The notes under the pieces were generated by a model. It made no database searches. It saw only the letters and a program-made list of their open reading frames with translations, and was not told the DNA's origin. From contig NZ_PSYR01000001.1 in assembly GCF_003333315.1 (NCBI RefSeq), positions 456,001 to 520,000 on the forward strand: a stretch of DNA of 64,000 bases, written 5' to 3'. This DNA comes from Acidiferrobacter thiooxydans. Its GTDB lineage: Bacteria; Pseudomonadota; Gammaproteobacteria; Acidiferrobacterales; Acidiferrobacteraceae. This document shows, in pieces, positions 9,051 through 17,832 of this stretch; within the stretch, counting starts at the first letter, position 1; each line of letters starts with the position of its first letter. A program made the position numbers and the translations under genes.

Positions 9051-9091
9051 AGTCACGGCGAGCATTGCCCTGAAGGTCGGGCCGTGCGCCG

Positions 9092-10378
9092 CTATCGGGG
9101 CGCGGGCCGCTCGTAGACGATGCGTCCTTCGTGGATGGTGGCTATGACCTGACCGCGCAGGGAGGTCCCGTAGAACGGACTATTGCCTCCCCGGGTGCGA
9201 ACCGAGGAGGGGGTCGGCGTCCAGACGGCCTCGGGGTCGTAGAGGCAAATGTCGGCGCACTCGCCGACGCCCAGCGTCCCACCCGGGATTCCCAGAAGCG
9301 CCGCCGGACGATGGGTCACCGCCGCCAGGGCGTCCTTGAGGGTCAGGATGTTTAATTCCACGAGACGCAGGGTGAGTGGCAGCAGCGTCTCGAGCCCCGC
9401 GATCCCGGGTTCGGCATCACTGAAGGGCCGTTCCTTGGCATCAGCTTCATGCGGCTGATGATCGGAGCACAACGCATCGATTGCGCCCGCTGCCAGCGCC
9501 GCGCGCAGCGCCTCGCGGTCGGCCATGGTGCGTGCCGGTGGACGGAGGCGATAGTTGGTGTCGAAGATGCCGACATCGTCTTCCGTCATATACAGCTGAT
9601 GGATGGGCGTATCGGCGGTGATCGCAAGTCCCCGTCTCTTGCCTTCGGCAATCAAGGCCGCGCCGCGCGCAGACGAGATCCCGCAAAAGTGCGCGCGTAC
9701 CCCGACTTCCTCGATGAGCATAAGGGCGCGCGCGATCTCGATGGTCTCGGCGCTCTCCGGGATCCCCGCAAGCCCCAGACGGGTCGCTATCCGACCCTCG
9801 TGCATGACACCTGGCGCCGACAGCCACGGGTCTTCAGGCGTCAGGAACACGAGTAACCCGATACCGGCAGCGTACTCCAGGGCGTGACGCAAGACGGCGC
9901 TGTCCTTGATGGGCACGAGGGCGTTGCCGACCCCCACGCAGCCGGCCTGACGCAAGGCATGCATGTCCGCGAGATGCGTCCCGTTCAGTGCCCGCGTCAA
10001 GGCACCGATCGGCCGTACCCGCGCACCTGCGCAGGATCGGGCCCGGTCGACCAGCCATTGTGCGGCGACCGCGGTGTCGATGACCGGGTCGGTGTCCGGC
10101 GGACAGCAGAGTTGCGTGATGCCGCCGGCCAACGCCGCGTGCGTCTCGGTCTGCACCGTCCCCTTGTGTTCGAGCCCGGGCTCGCGCAGCCGGGCGCGCA
10201 GATCGACGAGGCCCGGGCACACCACGAGCCCTCGGGCGTCTATCGTGCGTTCGGGCAGGAACCCCGAAGGCGCCTCCCCAAGGCCTGCGATCACGCCGTC
10301 TTGCACAAACAGCGAGGTGGTGGCATCGACGTCGTGCGCAGGATCGAGTATGCGACCGCCGATTATGGCGATATTCAT
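9092..10378 (-). CDS. pyrC': Dihydroorotase-like protein, probably inactive (PyrC')
   Basis: A 428-residue amidohydrolase of the class-I dihydroorotase family. The metal-binding HxH that should precede LREPG is replaced by Arg-x-Arg ([10 protein letters not shown]), and the later HxSTA-type histidine is also lost (CGISSARG). CSDHQPHEA near residue 308 is retained. This matches the non-catalytic pseudo-dihydroorotases (PyrX/PyrC') that in Pseudomonas are encoded next to PyrB and are needed to assemble aspartate transcarbamoylase. Its ATG overlaps the pyrB stop by 4 bases, exactly the pyrB-pyrC' arrangement. A separate active dihydroorotase is expected elsewhere in the genome. Confidence 0.88.
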   Translation of the reverse strand: MNIAIIGGRILDPAHDVDATTSLFVQDGVIAGLGEAPSGFLPERTIDARGLVVCPGLVDLRARLREPGLEHKGTVQTETHAALAGGITQLCCPPDTDPVIDTAVAAQWLVDRARSCAGARVRPIGALTRALNGTHLADMHALRQAGCVGVGNALVPIKDSAVLRHALEYAAGIGLLVFLTPEDPWLSAPGVMHEGRIATRLGLAGIPESAETIEIARALMLIEEVGVRAHFCGISSARGAALIAEGKRRGLAITADTPIHQLYMTEDDVGIFDTNYRLRPPARTMADREALRAALAAGAIDALCSDHQPHEADAKERPFSDAEPGIAGLETLLPLTLRLVELNILTLKDALAAVTHRPAALLGIPGGTLGVGECADICLYDPEAVWTPTPSSVRTRGGNSPFYGTSLRGQVIATIHEGRIVYERPAPR

Positions 10379-11346
10379 GAGGCGCGACCCTCTCCGGCGG
10401 AGGCCCCGGCAAGACGCGCCAGGATGGCCATGCGTACCGCGATCCCATTGGTGACCTGCGGCAGGATCACGGATTGCGGGCCGTCGGCCACGTCCGAGGC
10501 AATTTCCAGGCCGCGGTTCATGGGTCCGGGATGCATGACGATGGCGTCCTTGTCGGCAAGCGCCAGGCGCTCGCGAGTCAGGCCATAGAGGTCGAAATAT
10601 TCGCGGGCACTCGGGATCAAGGCCCCGCTCATGCGCTCGAATTGGAGTCGCAGCATGATGATCACGTCCGCGCCCGACAGACCTGTCGCCATGTCGGTGT
10701 GGGCGCGGACTCCCAAGGTCCCGACCGCGGCCGGCAACAGCGAACGCGGACCCACGACGCGCACCTCCTTGGTGCCGAGCGCCGTCAGCGCGTGGATCTG
10801 CGAGCGTGCCACCCGCGAGTGCAGGACATCGCCCACGATGGCCACGGTCAGCCGCCGGAAGTCCCCCTTGTAGCGGCGGATGGTGAACATGTCGAGCAGG
10901 CCTTGGGTAGGGTGGGCGTGGCGTCCGTCGCCGGCGTTGACGACATGCACATGATGGGGCACCGAACGGGCAATGAGGTCGGCGGCCCCGCTCAGCGGGT
11001 GGCGGATCACGAACAGGTCGGTGTGCATGGCCTCGAGATTGCGCACGGTATCAAGCAGGCTCTCGCCCTTTTGCGTGGCGGATACGCTGGTATTGATATT
11101 GATGATGTCGGCGGACAGGCGTTTGCCGGCGATCTCGAAGGTGGTGCGCGTGCGCGTGCTGGCCTCGAAAAACAGGTTGACGATGGTCTTACCGCGCAAC
11201 AGCGGCACCTTCTTGATCTCGCGTTCGCCGACGCTGATGAATGATTCGGCCGTGTCCAGGATCTCGCCGATGGCGTCGCCGCTCAGGTCCTCGGTGGTGA
11301 GGAAGTGTCGGGCGCGGTGGGCACTGCCAGGCTGTGCCGACATCAT
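10375..11346 (-). CDS. pyrB: Aspartate carbamoyltransferase catalytic subunit
   Basis: A 323-residue enzyme making carbamoyl-aspartate from carbamoyl phosphate and aspartate in pyrimidine synthesis. The carbamoyl-phosphate motif [12 protein letters not shown] is near residue 60, with HPLSGA and [11 protein letters not shown] in the middle and MHPGPMNRG towards the end. The start at ATG 11346 overlaps the pyrR stop; an in-frame upstream extension to 11409 is the antisense of pyrR-end sequence and is unlikely to be translated. It overlaps pyrC' by 4 bases and probably forms a dodecamer with that inactive partner. Confidence 0.96.
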   Translation of the reverse strand: MMSAQPGSAHRARHFLTTEDLSGDAIGEILDTAESFISVGEREIKKVPLLRGKTIVNLFFEASTRTRTTFEIAGKRLSADIININTSVSATQKGESLLDTVRNLEAMHTDLFVIRHPLSGAADLIARSVPHHVHVVNAGDGRHAHPTQGLLDMFTIRRYKGDFRRLTVAIVGDVLHSRVARSQIHALTALGTKEVRVVGPRSLLPAAVGTLGVRAHTDMATGLSGADVIIMLRLQFERMSGALIPSAREYFDLYGLTRERLALADKDAIVMHPGPMNRGLEIASDVADGPQSVILPQVTNGIAVRMAILARLAGASAGEGRAS

Positions 11347-11831
11347 TCGCGCTTCTCCATGATGCGGATCCCCAGGGGATCGGGTCCTGTCAGTTTGATG
11401 TGTTGCCACGGTCTCAGGGATATCGTCGCCCCGGCGATGTCGGGCTGCACCGGGAGCTCGCGCCCATCGCGCACGATCAGGACCGCGAGCGCAATGGACG
11501 CCGGACGCGCGAAGTCGAATATCTCGTTCATGGCCGCCCTTATGGTGCGCCCGGTATGCAGCACGTCATCGATCAGGATGATGTGGCGTCCATCAAGCGG
11601 AACCGGGAGGTGCGAGGTCTTGACCTGGGGGTGTATGCCGACCCGGCTGAAGTCGTCACGATAAAACGAGATATCGAGGGTCCCGAGCGGCTCATCGAGG
11701 CCCAGGCCCTCATGGACGCGCTCGGCGACCCATACCCCGCCGGTGTGGATGCCGATCAGGAGCGGTTTGCGTTCGCTGAAGGCCCGTGCGCCGTCGATTA
11801 CGCGTGAGAGCGCCAGTTCCACGTCGATCAC
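11343..11831 (-). CDS. pyrR: PyrR: pyrimidine operon regulator / uracil phosphoribosyltransferase
   Basis: A 162-residue PRT-fold protein with the PRPP-binding motif [12 protein letters not shown] in the middle. PyrR proteins regulate pyr genes by RNA binding in Gram-positives and can make UMP from uracil; in Gram-negatives it commonly heads pyrRBC'. The start is set at GTG 11831, preceded by AAAGGGGA; the longer open frame to 11999 is Arg-rich and overlaps ruvX. I see no convincing PyrR-type RNA attenuator upstream, since the gene follows ruvX by only 16 bases. Confidence 0.9.
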   Translation of the reverse strand: MIDVELALSRVIDGARAFSERKPLLIGIHTGGVWVAERVHEGLGLDEPLGTLDISFYRDDFSRVGIHPQVKTSHLPVPLDGRHIILIDDVLHTGRTIRAAMNEIFDFARPASIALAVLIVRDGRELPVQPDIAGATISLRPWQHIKLTGPDPLGIRIMEKRE

Positions 11832-11847
11832 GGATGCCCCATCCCCT

Positions 11848-12303
11848 TTATCCTGCTTTGCCTTGTTCCTGCCAGCGCGTGCGCTGCTGCGGCTCATCAA
11901 AGAACGCCTGAAGGATCGCCACCGCCGCCAGGGTATCGAGCATGGCCTTGCGCCGGGTCTTGCGTGCCCCGGTATCTCTGACATGCTCGCGCACCGCAAC
12001 CGTGGTCAGCCGTTCGTCGACCCAGTATACCGGGAGATGATAGCGGCCGTCCAAGCGCCTCCCGAAACGCAGACTCAAGGCTGTCATGGCGTTATCGGTG
12101 CCATCCATATTGCGTGGCAGGCCGACGACCAATCCCTGCGGTTGCCAAAGTTGCACGAGCCGGGAGATGGCATCCCAGTCCGGTCCGCTCTTTAATCCGG
12201 CGACGCATCCGGCGCCCTCGGCACGAGCGCTCGCCAGGCGTCCGACGGCAACCCCTATGCTCTTTGTCCCGTAATCAAACCCCAGATAGGTCTGCGTGTT
12301 CAC
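11848..12303 (-). CDS. ruvX: RuvX/YqgF RNase H-like protein (16S pre-rRNA nuclease)
   Basis: A 151-residue protein with the YqgF RNase-H-fold signature: GFDYGTKSIGVAVG at the N-terminus, GLPRNMDGT in the middle, VDERLTT and the final DTLAAVAIL. It is a putative Holliday-junction resolvase-like or pre-16S rRNA nuclease. The start is GTG 12303, overlapping the algH stop as GTGA. The open frame extends to 12426, but only the shorter form begins with the conserved motif at the usual distance. The algH-ruvX-pyrRBC' order is common in gammaproteobacteria. Confidence 0.92.
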   Translation of the reverse strand: MNTQTYLGFDYGTKSIGVAVGRLASARAEGAGCVAGLKSGPDWDAISRLVQLWQPQGLVVGLPRNMDGTDNAMTALSLRFGRRLDGRYHLPVYWVDERLTTVAVREHVRDTGARKTRRKAMLDTLAAVAILQAFFDEPQQRTRWQEQGKAG

Positions 12304-12863
12304 GCGTGGCCTGCGTCCCCGCACAGTTGCGCCATGTCGACGCCGAGCAGGTGGGCGGCGGCCGACCAACGCGTCTCGGAGGGTGTCTGAAAGAGGATCT
12401 CGGAGCTTGCCGGTACGCTCAGCCACGCGTTATCGGCGATCTCTTGCTCCAGTTGCCCGGGGCCCCATCCGGCATAGCCCAATGCCAGCAGAAAGTGCGC
12501 CGGACCCTCGTGATGGGCGATCGCTGTCAGGACATCGCGCGAGGTCGATACGCCCAGCGTATCGCTCACCGCCAAGGTCGATTCGTAGGCCCCCAGAGGT
12601 TCATGGAGGACGAAGCCGCGGTTGTTCTGGATGGGGCCGCCCAGATATACCGGCTGTCCGGCCACGCGCGGATCGGGGTTGGCGATGTCGAGCTGCTGAA
12701 AGACATCGCCCAGGGTCAAGTCGACGGGGCGGTTGATGATGATGCCCATGGCCCCTTCCGCGCTATGTTCGCAGACCAGGGTCACGGTGCGAAAGAAGTT
12801 GGGATCGCCAAGCCCCGGCATGGCGATGAGAAATTGATTGGCGAGCGGTGTGGTCATATTCAT
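12300..12863 (-). CDS. algH: YqgE/AlgH family protein
   Basis: A 187-residue member of the YqgE/AlgH (DUF179) family, with the signature LANQFLIAMPGLGDPNFF, GAMGIIINRP and LALGYAGWGPGQLE. Its biochemical role is unresolved; it was named for an effect on alginate in Pseudomonas. It starts at ATG 12863 and overlaps ruvX by 4 bases. The 184 bases upstream, after tonB, may hold the promoter of the algH-pyrC' run. Confidence 0.95.
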   Translation of the reverse strand: MNMTTPLANQFLIAMPGLGDPNFFRTVTLVCEHSAEGAMGIIINRPVDLTLGDVFQQLDIANPDPRVAGQPVYLGGPIQNNRGFVLHEPLGAYESTLAVSDTLGVSTSRDVLTAIAHHEGPAHFLLALGYAGWGPGQLEQEIADNAWLSVPASSEILFQTPSETRWSAAAHLLGVDMAQLCGDAGHA

Positions 12864-13047
12864 GGGGCCCTCACAGCGAAGTGGTGGATGTGTGGCCTCG
12901 CGCCGCCGACGCCCCTTGAGCGCCGCTTACCCGAACAGGATGGTTGGCGGCCTGCCCTTTCGCCGATGTCCTCTCGCCGGGACGCGCAGTTTTAAAGGTC
13001 ACCCTAGTATCCGGCATGCCTGCGGGTCTTTCAAGGGAAGTCCGGGT

Positions 13048-13917
13048 TTACGGGGTGGCGTTTGTCGAGGGTGCGGTCCCAGTCATATGCCCCCCCTGAA
13101 ATCGCCATGTCTCAATGATCGGCAGGATTCGAAGCCCGGGCCCGCGCACGGCCGGAAGGGGCGCGAACGGGGCGGCGCTGCGCACCATGGCGATGGCCGC
13201 GTGGTCGAGCGCCGGATGGGATGAGCGGCGCAGGATCTTCACGCTTTGCAGGCCGCCATTTTTGAGAATCTTGACCTCAAGCACGAGCGCCCCGGTCAGG
13301 TCATGCCCGGCGAACATGCGCCGATACTGCCGGCTCCCGATACGCTCCATGCGCCGAACCCATCGCATGATATAGGCCGCATAGGCAAAGCGGCGCGTGG
13401 AGACGCCGCCACGGCCACGGCCCGTAGCCCGCGCGACACGCCAGTCACGGCGGATTTCGGCCTTGAGGCGCGCCTCCTCGCCGGCCAATTGGCGGGCGAT
13501 GCCGAGTTGCTCGGCGATCGCGGCGTGCAATTGCCAGACGGGCTTGGCAAAGGTGAGGCGCAATGGACCCTGGCGGGTATGCAGCAGCCGGAGGTGATCG
13601 ACCGGCGACTGGCGCGCGCGCTGTCGCCGCTGCGGTTGCGGCGTGCCGCCATCGCGGGCGGCGGCGATGAACGGCGTGTGGGCCGCGCGCTTCTTGTGTA
13701 CGCCGCCTCCGCCGCGCATGTCGACCTGCGCGAGCCGTCGCGCATGGCGCGGCTTGCTAGCACTTGCCGCCTGGACGAGCGTCACATCGAGGGCATGCCC
13801 CCGTGATCCGTGAGGCATGTCGAAGCGCACGCCCAGGATCAACACGAGGTGCAAAAGCCCGGCAAGAAAGAGCGCGATGCCGAGGCGGTCGGCGGGTTTC
13901 ATGCGGACCGGTGTCAT
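13048..13917 (-). CDS. TonB-like energy transducer linked to glutathione genes
   Basis: A 289-residue protein with an N-terminal membrane anchor (about residues 11-30), a basic linker, and a C-terminal TonB domain (about 195-275) containing GALVLEVKILKNGGL and HPALDHAAIAMV. The usual Pro-Lys-rich spacer is missing; the linker is Arg/His/Gly-rich instead, including a GGGG run and a predicted helical part around 125-160. It starts at ATG 13917, overlapping the gshB stop by 4 bases. No exbB/exbD lies next to it (a separate set is at 39.5-41.3 kb). It may couple to that ExbBD or serve a different envelope role. Confidence 0.8.
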   Translation of the reverse strand: MTPVRMKPADRLGIALFLAGLLHLVLILGVRFDMPHGSRGHALDVTLVQAASASKPRHARRLAQVDMRGGGGVHKKRAAHTPFIAAARDGGTPQPQRRQRARQSPVDHLRLLHTRQGPLRLTFAKPVWQLHAAIAEQLGIARQLAGEEARLKAEIRRDWRVARATGRGRGGVSTRRFAYAAYIMRWVRRMERIGSRQYRRMFAGHDLTGALVLEVKILKNGGLQSVKILRRSSHPALDHAAIAMVRSAAPFAPLPAVRGPGLRILPIIETWRFQGGHMTGTAPSTNATP

Positions 13918-14879
13918 GGCCTGCCGGCGGTCTTGGTCATTTTGCGCTCCAGGACATCAAAAAGGTCGCTGGCGATGTTCAGGTGAAAGAGCCGGTCGAG
14001 TTCGCGCAGGCCGGTGGGGCTTGTGACGTTGATTTCGGTCAGGGATTCCCCTATAACGTCGAGCCCTACGAACAGGAGGCCTCGCGCGCGCAACGCTGGG
14101 CCCACGCGCTCACAGATGCGCCGGTCCGAGGGGCTAAGCGGCTGGCCGACCCCGGTGCCTCCGGCGGCGAGATTACCGCGCGTCTCGCCAGGCGCGGGCA
14201 CGCGCGCCAGGGCAAACGGAACCGGTTCCCCGTCGATCATGAGGATGCGCTTATCGCCGTCGGCAATGGCCGGCAGGAAGCGTTGCGCCATGGTAAGGCG
14301 CTGCTCGTTGCCGGTCATGGTCTCGAAGATGACGTTGACATTCGCGTCGCCTGTCGCCACGCGGAACACCGAGCTGCCGCCCATGCCGTCCAGCGGTTTG
14401 ACAACGATGTCCCCGTGTTCTTGCAGGAAGGCGTGCAAGGCATCCTTGCGACTGGTCACGAGCGTGGGGGGCATGCACTCGGGAAACCAGGTGGCGAACA
14501 ATTTCTCGTTGGCATCACGTAGGCTCGCCGGATCATTGACCACCAGCGCCCCGGCGGCCTGCGCGTGCTCGAGCAGATAGGTCGCATAGATGTAGTCCAT
14601 GTTAAAAGGCGGGTCCTTGCGCATCAATATGACGTCGGCGTCCGCCAGCGCGAGTTCGCGCGTCTCGCCGAGTTCACACCAGTCCTTGTCCGAATTGCGC
14701 ACCACCAGGCTGCGCACCCGCGCCACCGGACGATTGGCGGCCAGCGCGAGGTCGCGCGCCTCGAGGAAGTCCATGCGGTAGCCGCGCCGGCTGGCCTCGC
14801 GCAGCAGTCCCACGGTCGTATCCTTGTAGGCCTTGATGTGATCGACCGGATCCATCACCACCACTAGGTGTCGCGTCAT
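13914..14879 (-). CDS. gshB: Glutathione synthetase
   Basis: A 321-residue ATP-grasp enzyme that joins gamma-glutamylcysteine and glycine. Visible motifs are MDPVD near the N-terminus, LMRKDPPFNMDYIYATYLLE around residues 90-110, VVKPLDGMGGSSVF in the ATP-grasp core and INVTSPTGLRELDRL near the end. ATG 14879 overlaps the gshA stop as ATGA; the open frame upstream to 15011 is antisense-like. It forms a gshA-gshB-tonB transcription unit. Confidence 0.97.
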   Translation of the reverse strand: MTRHLVVVMDPVDHIKAYKDTTVGLLREASRRGYRMDFLEARDLALAANRPVARVRSLVVRNSDKDWCELGETRELALADADVILMRKDPPFNMDYIYATYLLEHAQAAGALVVNDPASLRDANEKLFATWFPECMPPTLVTSRKDALHAFLQEHGDIVVKPLDGMGGSSVFRVATGDANVNVIFETMTGNEQRLTMAQRFLPAIADGDKRILMIDGEPVPFALARVPAPGETRGNLAAGGTGVGQPLSPSDRRICERVGPALRARGLLFVGLDVIGESLTEINVTSPTGLRELDRLFHLNIASDLFDVLERKMTKTAGRP

Positions 14880-16186
14880 TTTGTGTCCCCCGGCGCCTCC
14901 TGGAGTTCGCGCGCGGCGGCCAGCAGCGCGAGGCGCGCGACCACGCCATAGGCGTAAAAGCGGTTGGGCCCCGAGTCCGGGGCCAATGTCCCGTCGGGGT
15001 TCGTGCAGCATTCGGCAAAGGCCAGCGACTGGAACTGCATGCCGGGCGCGTTCAGGTTTTCATCGATGCCGCGCGCCTCGTGGAGGCGATAAAAGCCGCC
15101 CACTACGAAACGGTCCACCATATAGACCACCGGTTCGGCCACGGCCTGCTCGGGCCCGATGGTCTCGAACGTGTAGACGCCTTCTTGTACCATCACCTCC
15201 TGGACTGTCTGGCCCTCCTTGATCACCGCCATTTTATTGCGTTGCCGGCGATTGAGCTGGCGCACCTCGTCGGCGTGACGCACGGTCATGATGCCCATGC
15301 CGTAGGTCCCGGCATCGGCCTTGACGATTACGAAGGGTTCCTGGGTGATGCCGTAGTCCTGGTACTTCTCACCGACCAGGCGCAACACCTCCTCGACGTT
15401 GTGAGCGAGACAGTCTTCGCCCTCGCGTTTTTGAAAATCGATGCGCCCGCAACGGCGGAAGATCGGGTCTATGAGCCAGGGGTCTATGTCGTTTAGGGCC
15501 CCAAACTCGATGGCGAGCTCCCGGTATTGAGTAAAATGGTCGGATTTGAGGCGATTCCACCAGCCAAGCGACAGCGGCGGCATGACCGGCTGGGCGAGGC
15601 CTTGCAGGATCGCCGGCGGGCCCGAGGACAGGTCGTTGTTTAAAAGTACAAGACAGGGGTTGAAGTCCGGGACACCGACGCGGTCCCCATGACGCGTGAC
15701 CGGCGCCACGTGGATCGCGCGCCCGTTCGCCAGGGTCACGCGCGGTGGCACCGTGTTGTCCGCCAGCAGCGATCCGACGCGAACCTCGTAGCCGGCGCGC
15801 TCCAGGAGCATGACGAGCGCGCCGATGTTTTCCCAATAGAAGGTATTGCGGGTATGGTTCTCCGGTATCAGCAAGACGCGCGCCGCGCGCGGACACAGGC
15901 GTTCGACGGCCGCCTGCAAGGCCTGCACGCACAGCGGGTGGAAGGCCGGATTGAGGTTGTTGAATCCGGCCGGGAACAGGTTAGTATCCACCGGGGCGAG
16001 CTTGAAGCCGGCATTGCGCAAGTCGACCGATGTGTAGAAGGGGACTGGCGTTGTCAGCCATCTCTCATGAAACCACTGCTCGATCCGCGTTTCGCGTTCC
16101 AAAAACCGCTCCTCAAGGGCCAATAAAGGGCCGGTCAGGGCGGTTGTGAGGTGGGGGACGGGCTGATGTATGGGCTCACAGCTCAT
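14876..16186 (-). CDS. gshA: Glutamate-cysteine ligase, acidophile/proteobacterial type
   Basis: A 436-residue protein of the distinct GshA family first described from Acidithiobacillus ferrooxidans-type bacteria, not the E. coli or plant-type enzyme. Recognisable segments include PVDTNLFPAGFNNLNP, LLIPENHTRNTFYWENI, IVKADAGTYGMGIMTVR and YMVDRFVVGGFYRLH. The placement directly before gshB supports the function. ATG 16186 (MSCEPI) is preferred; a TTG five codons upstream is possible. The 259 bases upstream separate it from the divergent Pil-Chp operon. Confidence 0.9.
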   Translation of the reverse strand: MSCEPIHQPVPHLTTALTGPLLALEERFLERETRIEQWFHERWLTTPVPFYTSVDLRNAGFKLAPVDTNLFPAGFNNLNPAFHPLCVQALQAAVERLCPRAARVLLIPENHTRNTFYWENIGALVMLLERAGYEVRVGSLLADNTVPPRVTLANGRAIHVAPVTRHGDRVGVPDFNPCLVLLNNDLSSGPPAILQGLAQPVMPPLSLGWWNRLKSDHFTQYRELAIEFGALNDIDPWLIDPIFRRCGRIDFQKREGEDCLAHNVEEVLRLVGEKYQDYGITQEPFVIVKADAGTYGMGIMTVRHADEVRQLNRRQRNKMAVIKEGQTVQEVMVQEGVYTFETIGPEQAVAEPVVYMVDRFVVGGFYRLHEARGIDENLNAPGMQFQSLAFAECCTNPDGTLAPDSGPNRFYAYGVVARLALLAAARELQEAPGDTK

Positions 16187-16266
16187 GAGCGAACCTCGCA
16201 ACGGGAAAGAAGGCGAATAGTGACACCATGCGTCAACGAAAGGAAAGGCGCGGGCGGGACTTTCCT

Positions 16267-16304
16267 GGGACCGGGGGCCGGCCGCACGATGCCGGCCGCG
16301 TCCC
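16267..16304. terminator. GC-rich hairpin between gshA and pilG
   Basis: GGGAC pairs with GTCCC outside a GGCCGGC/GCCGGCC stem with an 8-base loop. An AT-rich stretch (AGAAATTTTTAT) follows at 16321-16332. It lies between two divergent operons, so it may be a transcription roadblock or a leader structure rather than a gene terminator. Confidence 0.3.
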
Positions 16305-16445
16305 GGGCGGCCGGCGGCCTAGAAATTTTTATCCACCCGTTAAATGGATTTCGTGACCAGCGTATGCTAGTAAATCAGGAGGGTGCGGAAAGACACGCAG
16401 GAGCGGCCCAAAATGGCCGTCCGAAACGTAGCGGCGAGGATTCCC

Positions 16446-16811
16446 GTGAGTATCAAGGTTATGATAATCGATGACAGCAATACGATACGACGAACGGCGG
16501 AGGCCCTTTTAAAGAAGGCGGGCTACGACGTCTACACGGCGGGGGACGGGTTCGAGGCCATGTCGGTCATTACCGACCGTCGGCCGGACATCATCTTCGT
16601 GGACATCATGATGCCCCGGCTAGACGGCTATCAGACCTGTCTTTTGATAAAAAACAATAAAGACTTCAAGCATATACCGGTCATCATGCTTTCCAGTAAG
16701 GACGGCTTGTTCGACAAGGCGCGCGGACGTATCGCCGGATCCGAGGAGCATGTGAACAAACCCTTCACCCAGGAAGAGCTGGTGGAGGTCATTGCCCGGC
16801 ATGTGCACTAA
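16446..16811 (+). CDS. pilG: Twitching-motility response regulator PilG
   Basis: A 121-residue single-domain CheY-like receiver. The acidic pair is D9-D10 (IIDDSNTIRRTAE), the phosphoacceptor is D53 (FVDIMMPRLDGY), and the switch Ser and conserved Lys (NKPFT) are present. IRRTAEALLKKAGYDV is diagnostic of PilG. GTG 16446 has a GAGGA at good spacing; ATG 16413 would add 11 residues and is the main alternative. It is the first gene of the Pil-Chp operon controlling type IV pilus extension. Confidence 0.92.
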   Translation: MSIKVMIIDDSNTIRRTAEALLKKAGYDVYTAGDGFEAMSVITDRRPDIIFVDIMMPRLDGYQTCLLIKNNKDFKHIPVIMLSSKDGLFDKARGRIAGSEEHVNKPFTQEELVEVIARHVH

Positions 16812-16871
16812 CCGTCCGTGGTCGCAACGTCCTGCGATTGGGCACCTTAGATAGAGAGGAGAGAAGCAAGA

Positions 16872-17234
16872 ATGGCGATTAAGAGTATTTTGGTGGTGGA
16901 CGATTCGCCAACCGAACTGCACCTCCTGCAGGAGATGCTTGGGCGTAACGGGTTTACGATCTCGACGGCGAGAAGCGGCGAGGAAAGCCTGGAGAAGCTA
17001 AAGACCATGCGTCCGGACTTGATCCTCATGGACGTGGTGATGCCCGGCATGAGCGGGTTCGAGGCCACGCGGACGATATCGAAGAGCCCGGCCACCGCCG
17101 GCATCCCGATCATTATTTGCACGACCAAGGGGCAGGAGACCGACAAGGCCTGGGGCCTGCGCCAGGGCGCAAAGGATTACATCGTGAAGCCGGTAGTGGA
17201 AAGCGTGCTGCTCGACAAGATCCGGGCGCTGTGA
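16872..17234 (+). CDS. pilH: Twitching-motility response regulator PilH
   Basis: A 120-residue CheY-like receiver. VVDDSPTELHLLQEML is characteristic of PilH, the phosphoacceptor is D54 (LMDVVMPGMSGFEATR), and KGQETDKAWGLRQGAKDYIVKP closes the domain. It has a strong GAGAGGAGAGAAGCAAG-type leader. The stop overlaps the pilI GTG. PilH opposes PilG or acts as a phosphate sink in P. aeruginosa. Confidence 0.94.
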   Translation: MAIKSILVVDDSPTELHLLQEMLGRNGFTISTARSGEESLEKLKTMRPDLILMDVVMPGMSGFEATRTISKSPATAGIPIIICTTKGQETDKAWGLRQGAKDYIVKPVVESVLLDKIRAL

Positions 17235-17776
17235 GCGATATCGCCCAGGATAGCGCGTTCGCGCTCCTCCTGCGGATGCAGGCCGAGGCGCGGGCGCAGG
17301 CCCCGGGTCTGCCGGAACAGACACAGGCCGCACCCTTGTGGAGCGGCCTCGGATTCCGGCTGGCGGGCCTATCGCTGCTCGTGTCGCTCGACCAGATCGC
17401 CGAGGTGCTGGTGCGGCCGGAGGTCACGCGTGTCCCGGGTACGAAGCGGTGGGTGAAGGGCGTTGCCAACGTGCGCGGCTCGCTCCTGACCATCATCGAT
17501 CTGGCGGAATACTTCGGCAAGGCGCCGGTACCCATGGACGACAAGGCGCGCCTGCTCGTAATGCATGTGGGCGATTTTAGTACGGCACTCGTGGTCAACG
17601 AGGTCTTGGGATTAAAGCATTTCGATGCCGAGCGGGATCGGCGCGACATCGCGGGGCTCGATAACGCCGTTCTTATGCATGTGCAGACCGCATATGCCCA
17701 GGACGATACGTTATGGGGCGTCTTTGATCTGCGTTCGCTTACGGAAAGCCTCACTTTCAAGCACGTGGCGGCCTAA
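17231..17776 (+). CDS. pilI: CheW-like adaptor PilI
   Basis: A 181-residue CheW-domain protein that couples the PilJ receptor to the ChpA kinase. CheW features are WVKGVANVRGSLLTIIDLAEY in the middle and ALVVNEVLGLKHF after it. GTG 17231 overlaps the pilH stop (GTGA), and the first 40 residues form a short N-terminal extension as in PilI. It is followed 56 bases later by pilJ. Confidence 0.92.
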   Translation: MSDIAQDSAFALLLRMQAEARAQAPGLPEQTQAAPLWSGLGFRLAGLSLLVSLDQIAEVLVRPEVTRVPGTKRWVKGVANVRGSLLTIIDLAEYFGKAPVPMDDKARLLVMHVGDFSTALVVNEVLGLKHFDAERDRRDIAGLDNAVLMHVQTAYAQDDTLWGVFDLRSLTESLTFKHVAA

Positions 17777-17832
17777 GGCCGGCACGACAAGCAATCGGGC
17801 GCATATAAGAACGTTAACGAGGAACATCGATT

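Larger units (their letters stand above)
7625..9056 (+). mobile_element. TnpB-only IS200/IS605-family (IS1341-type) element
   Basis: Bounded on the left by a stem of CCCCGCC (7625-7631) with GGCGGGG (7680-7686), and on the right by the long hairpin 8980-9050 followed by AGTCAC. Both ends carry the same 36-base module (7641-7676 and 8995-9030, 33 of 36 identical), which folds into nested GGCC-based hairpins. The only gene is tnpB; no Y1 transposase tnpA is present, so movement would need TnpA in trans. Exact boundaries are uncertain, because these elements make no target duplication and no empty site is available for comparison. Confidence 0.7.
8850..9056 (+). ncRNA. Predicted omega RNA (reRNA) scaffold of the TnpB element
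   Basis: By analogy with characterised TnpB systems, the guide RNA scaffold overlaps the 3' end of tnpB and runs to the right end. This stretch holds three successive foldable units: the palindrome at 8897-8924 flanked by CTCCAT/ATGGAG, a small hairpin near 8940-8957 (CCATC/GATGG), and the long terminal hairpin 8980-9050. The guide would be the bases just past 9056. The 5' boundary is inferred, not visible. Confidence 0.45.

Noticed and set aside
7333..9100. Complete IS605 with tnpA
   Set aside because: No Y1 transposase with HUH motif is readable in any frame around tnpB.
11832..11850. PyrR-binding attenuator before pyrR
   Set aside because: Only 16 bases separate ruvX and pyrR, too little for the anti-antiterminator structures of Gram-positive pyr operons.
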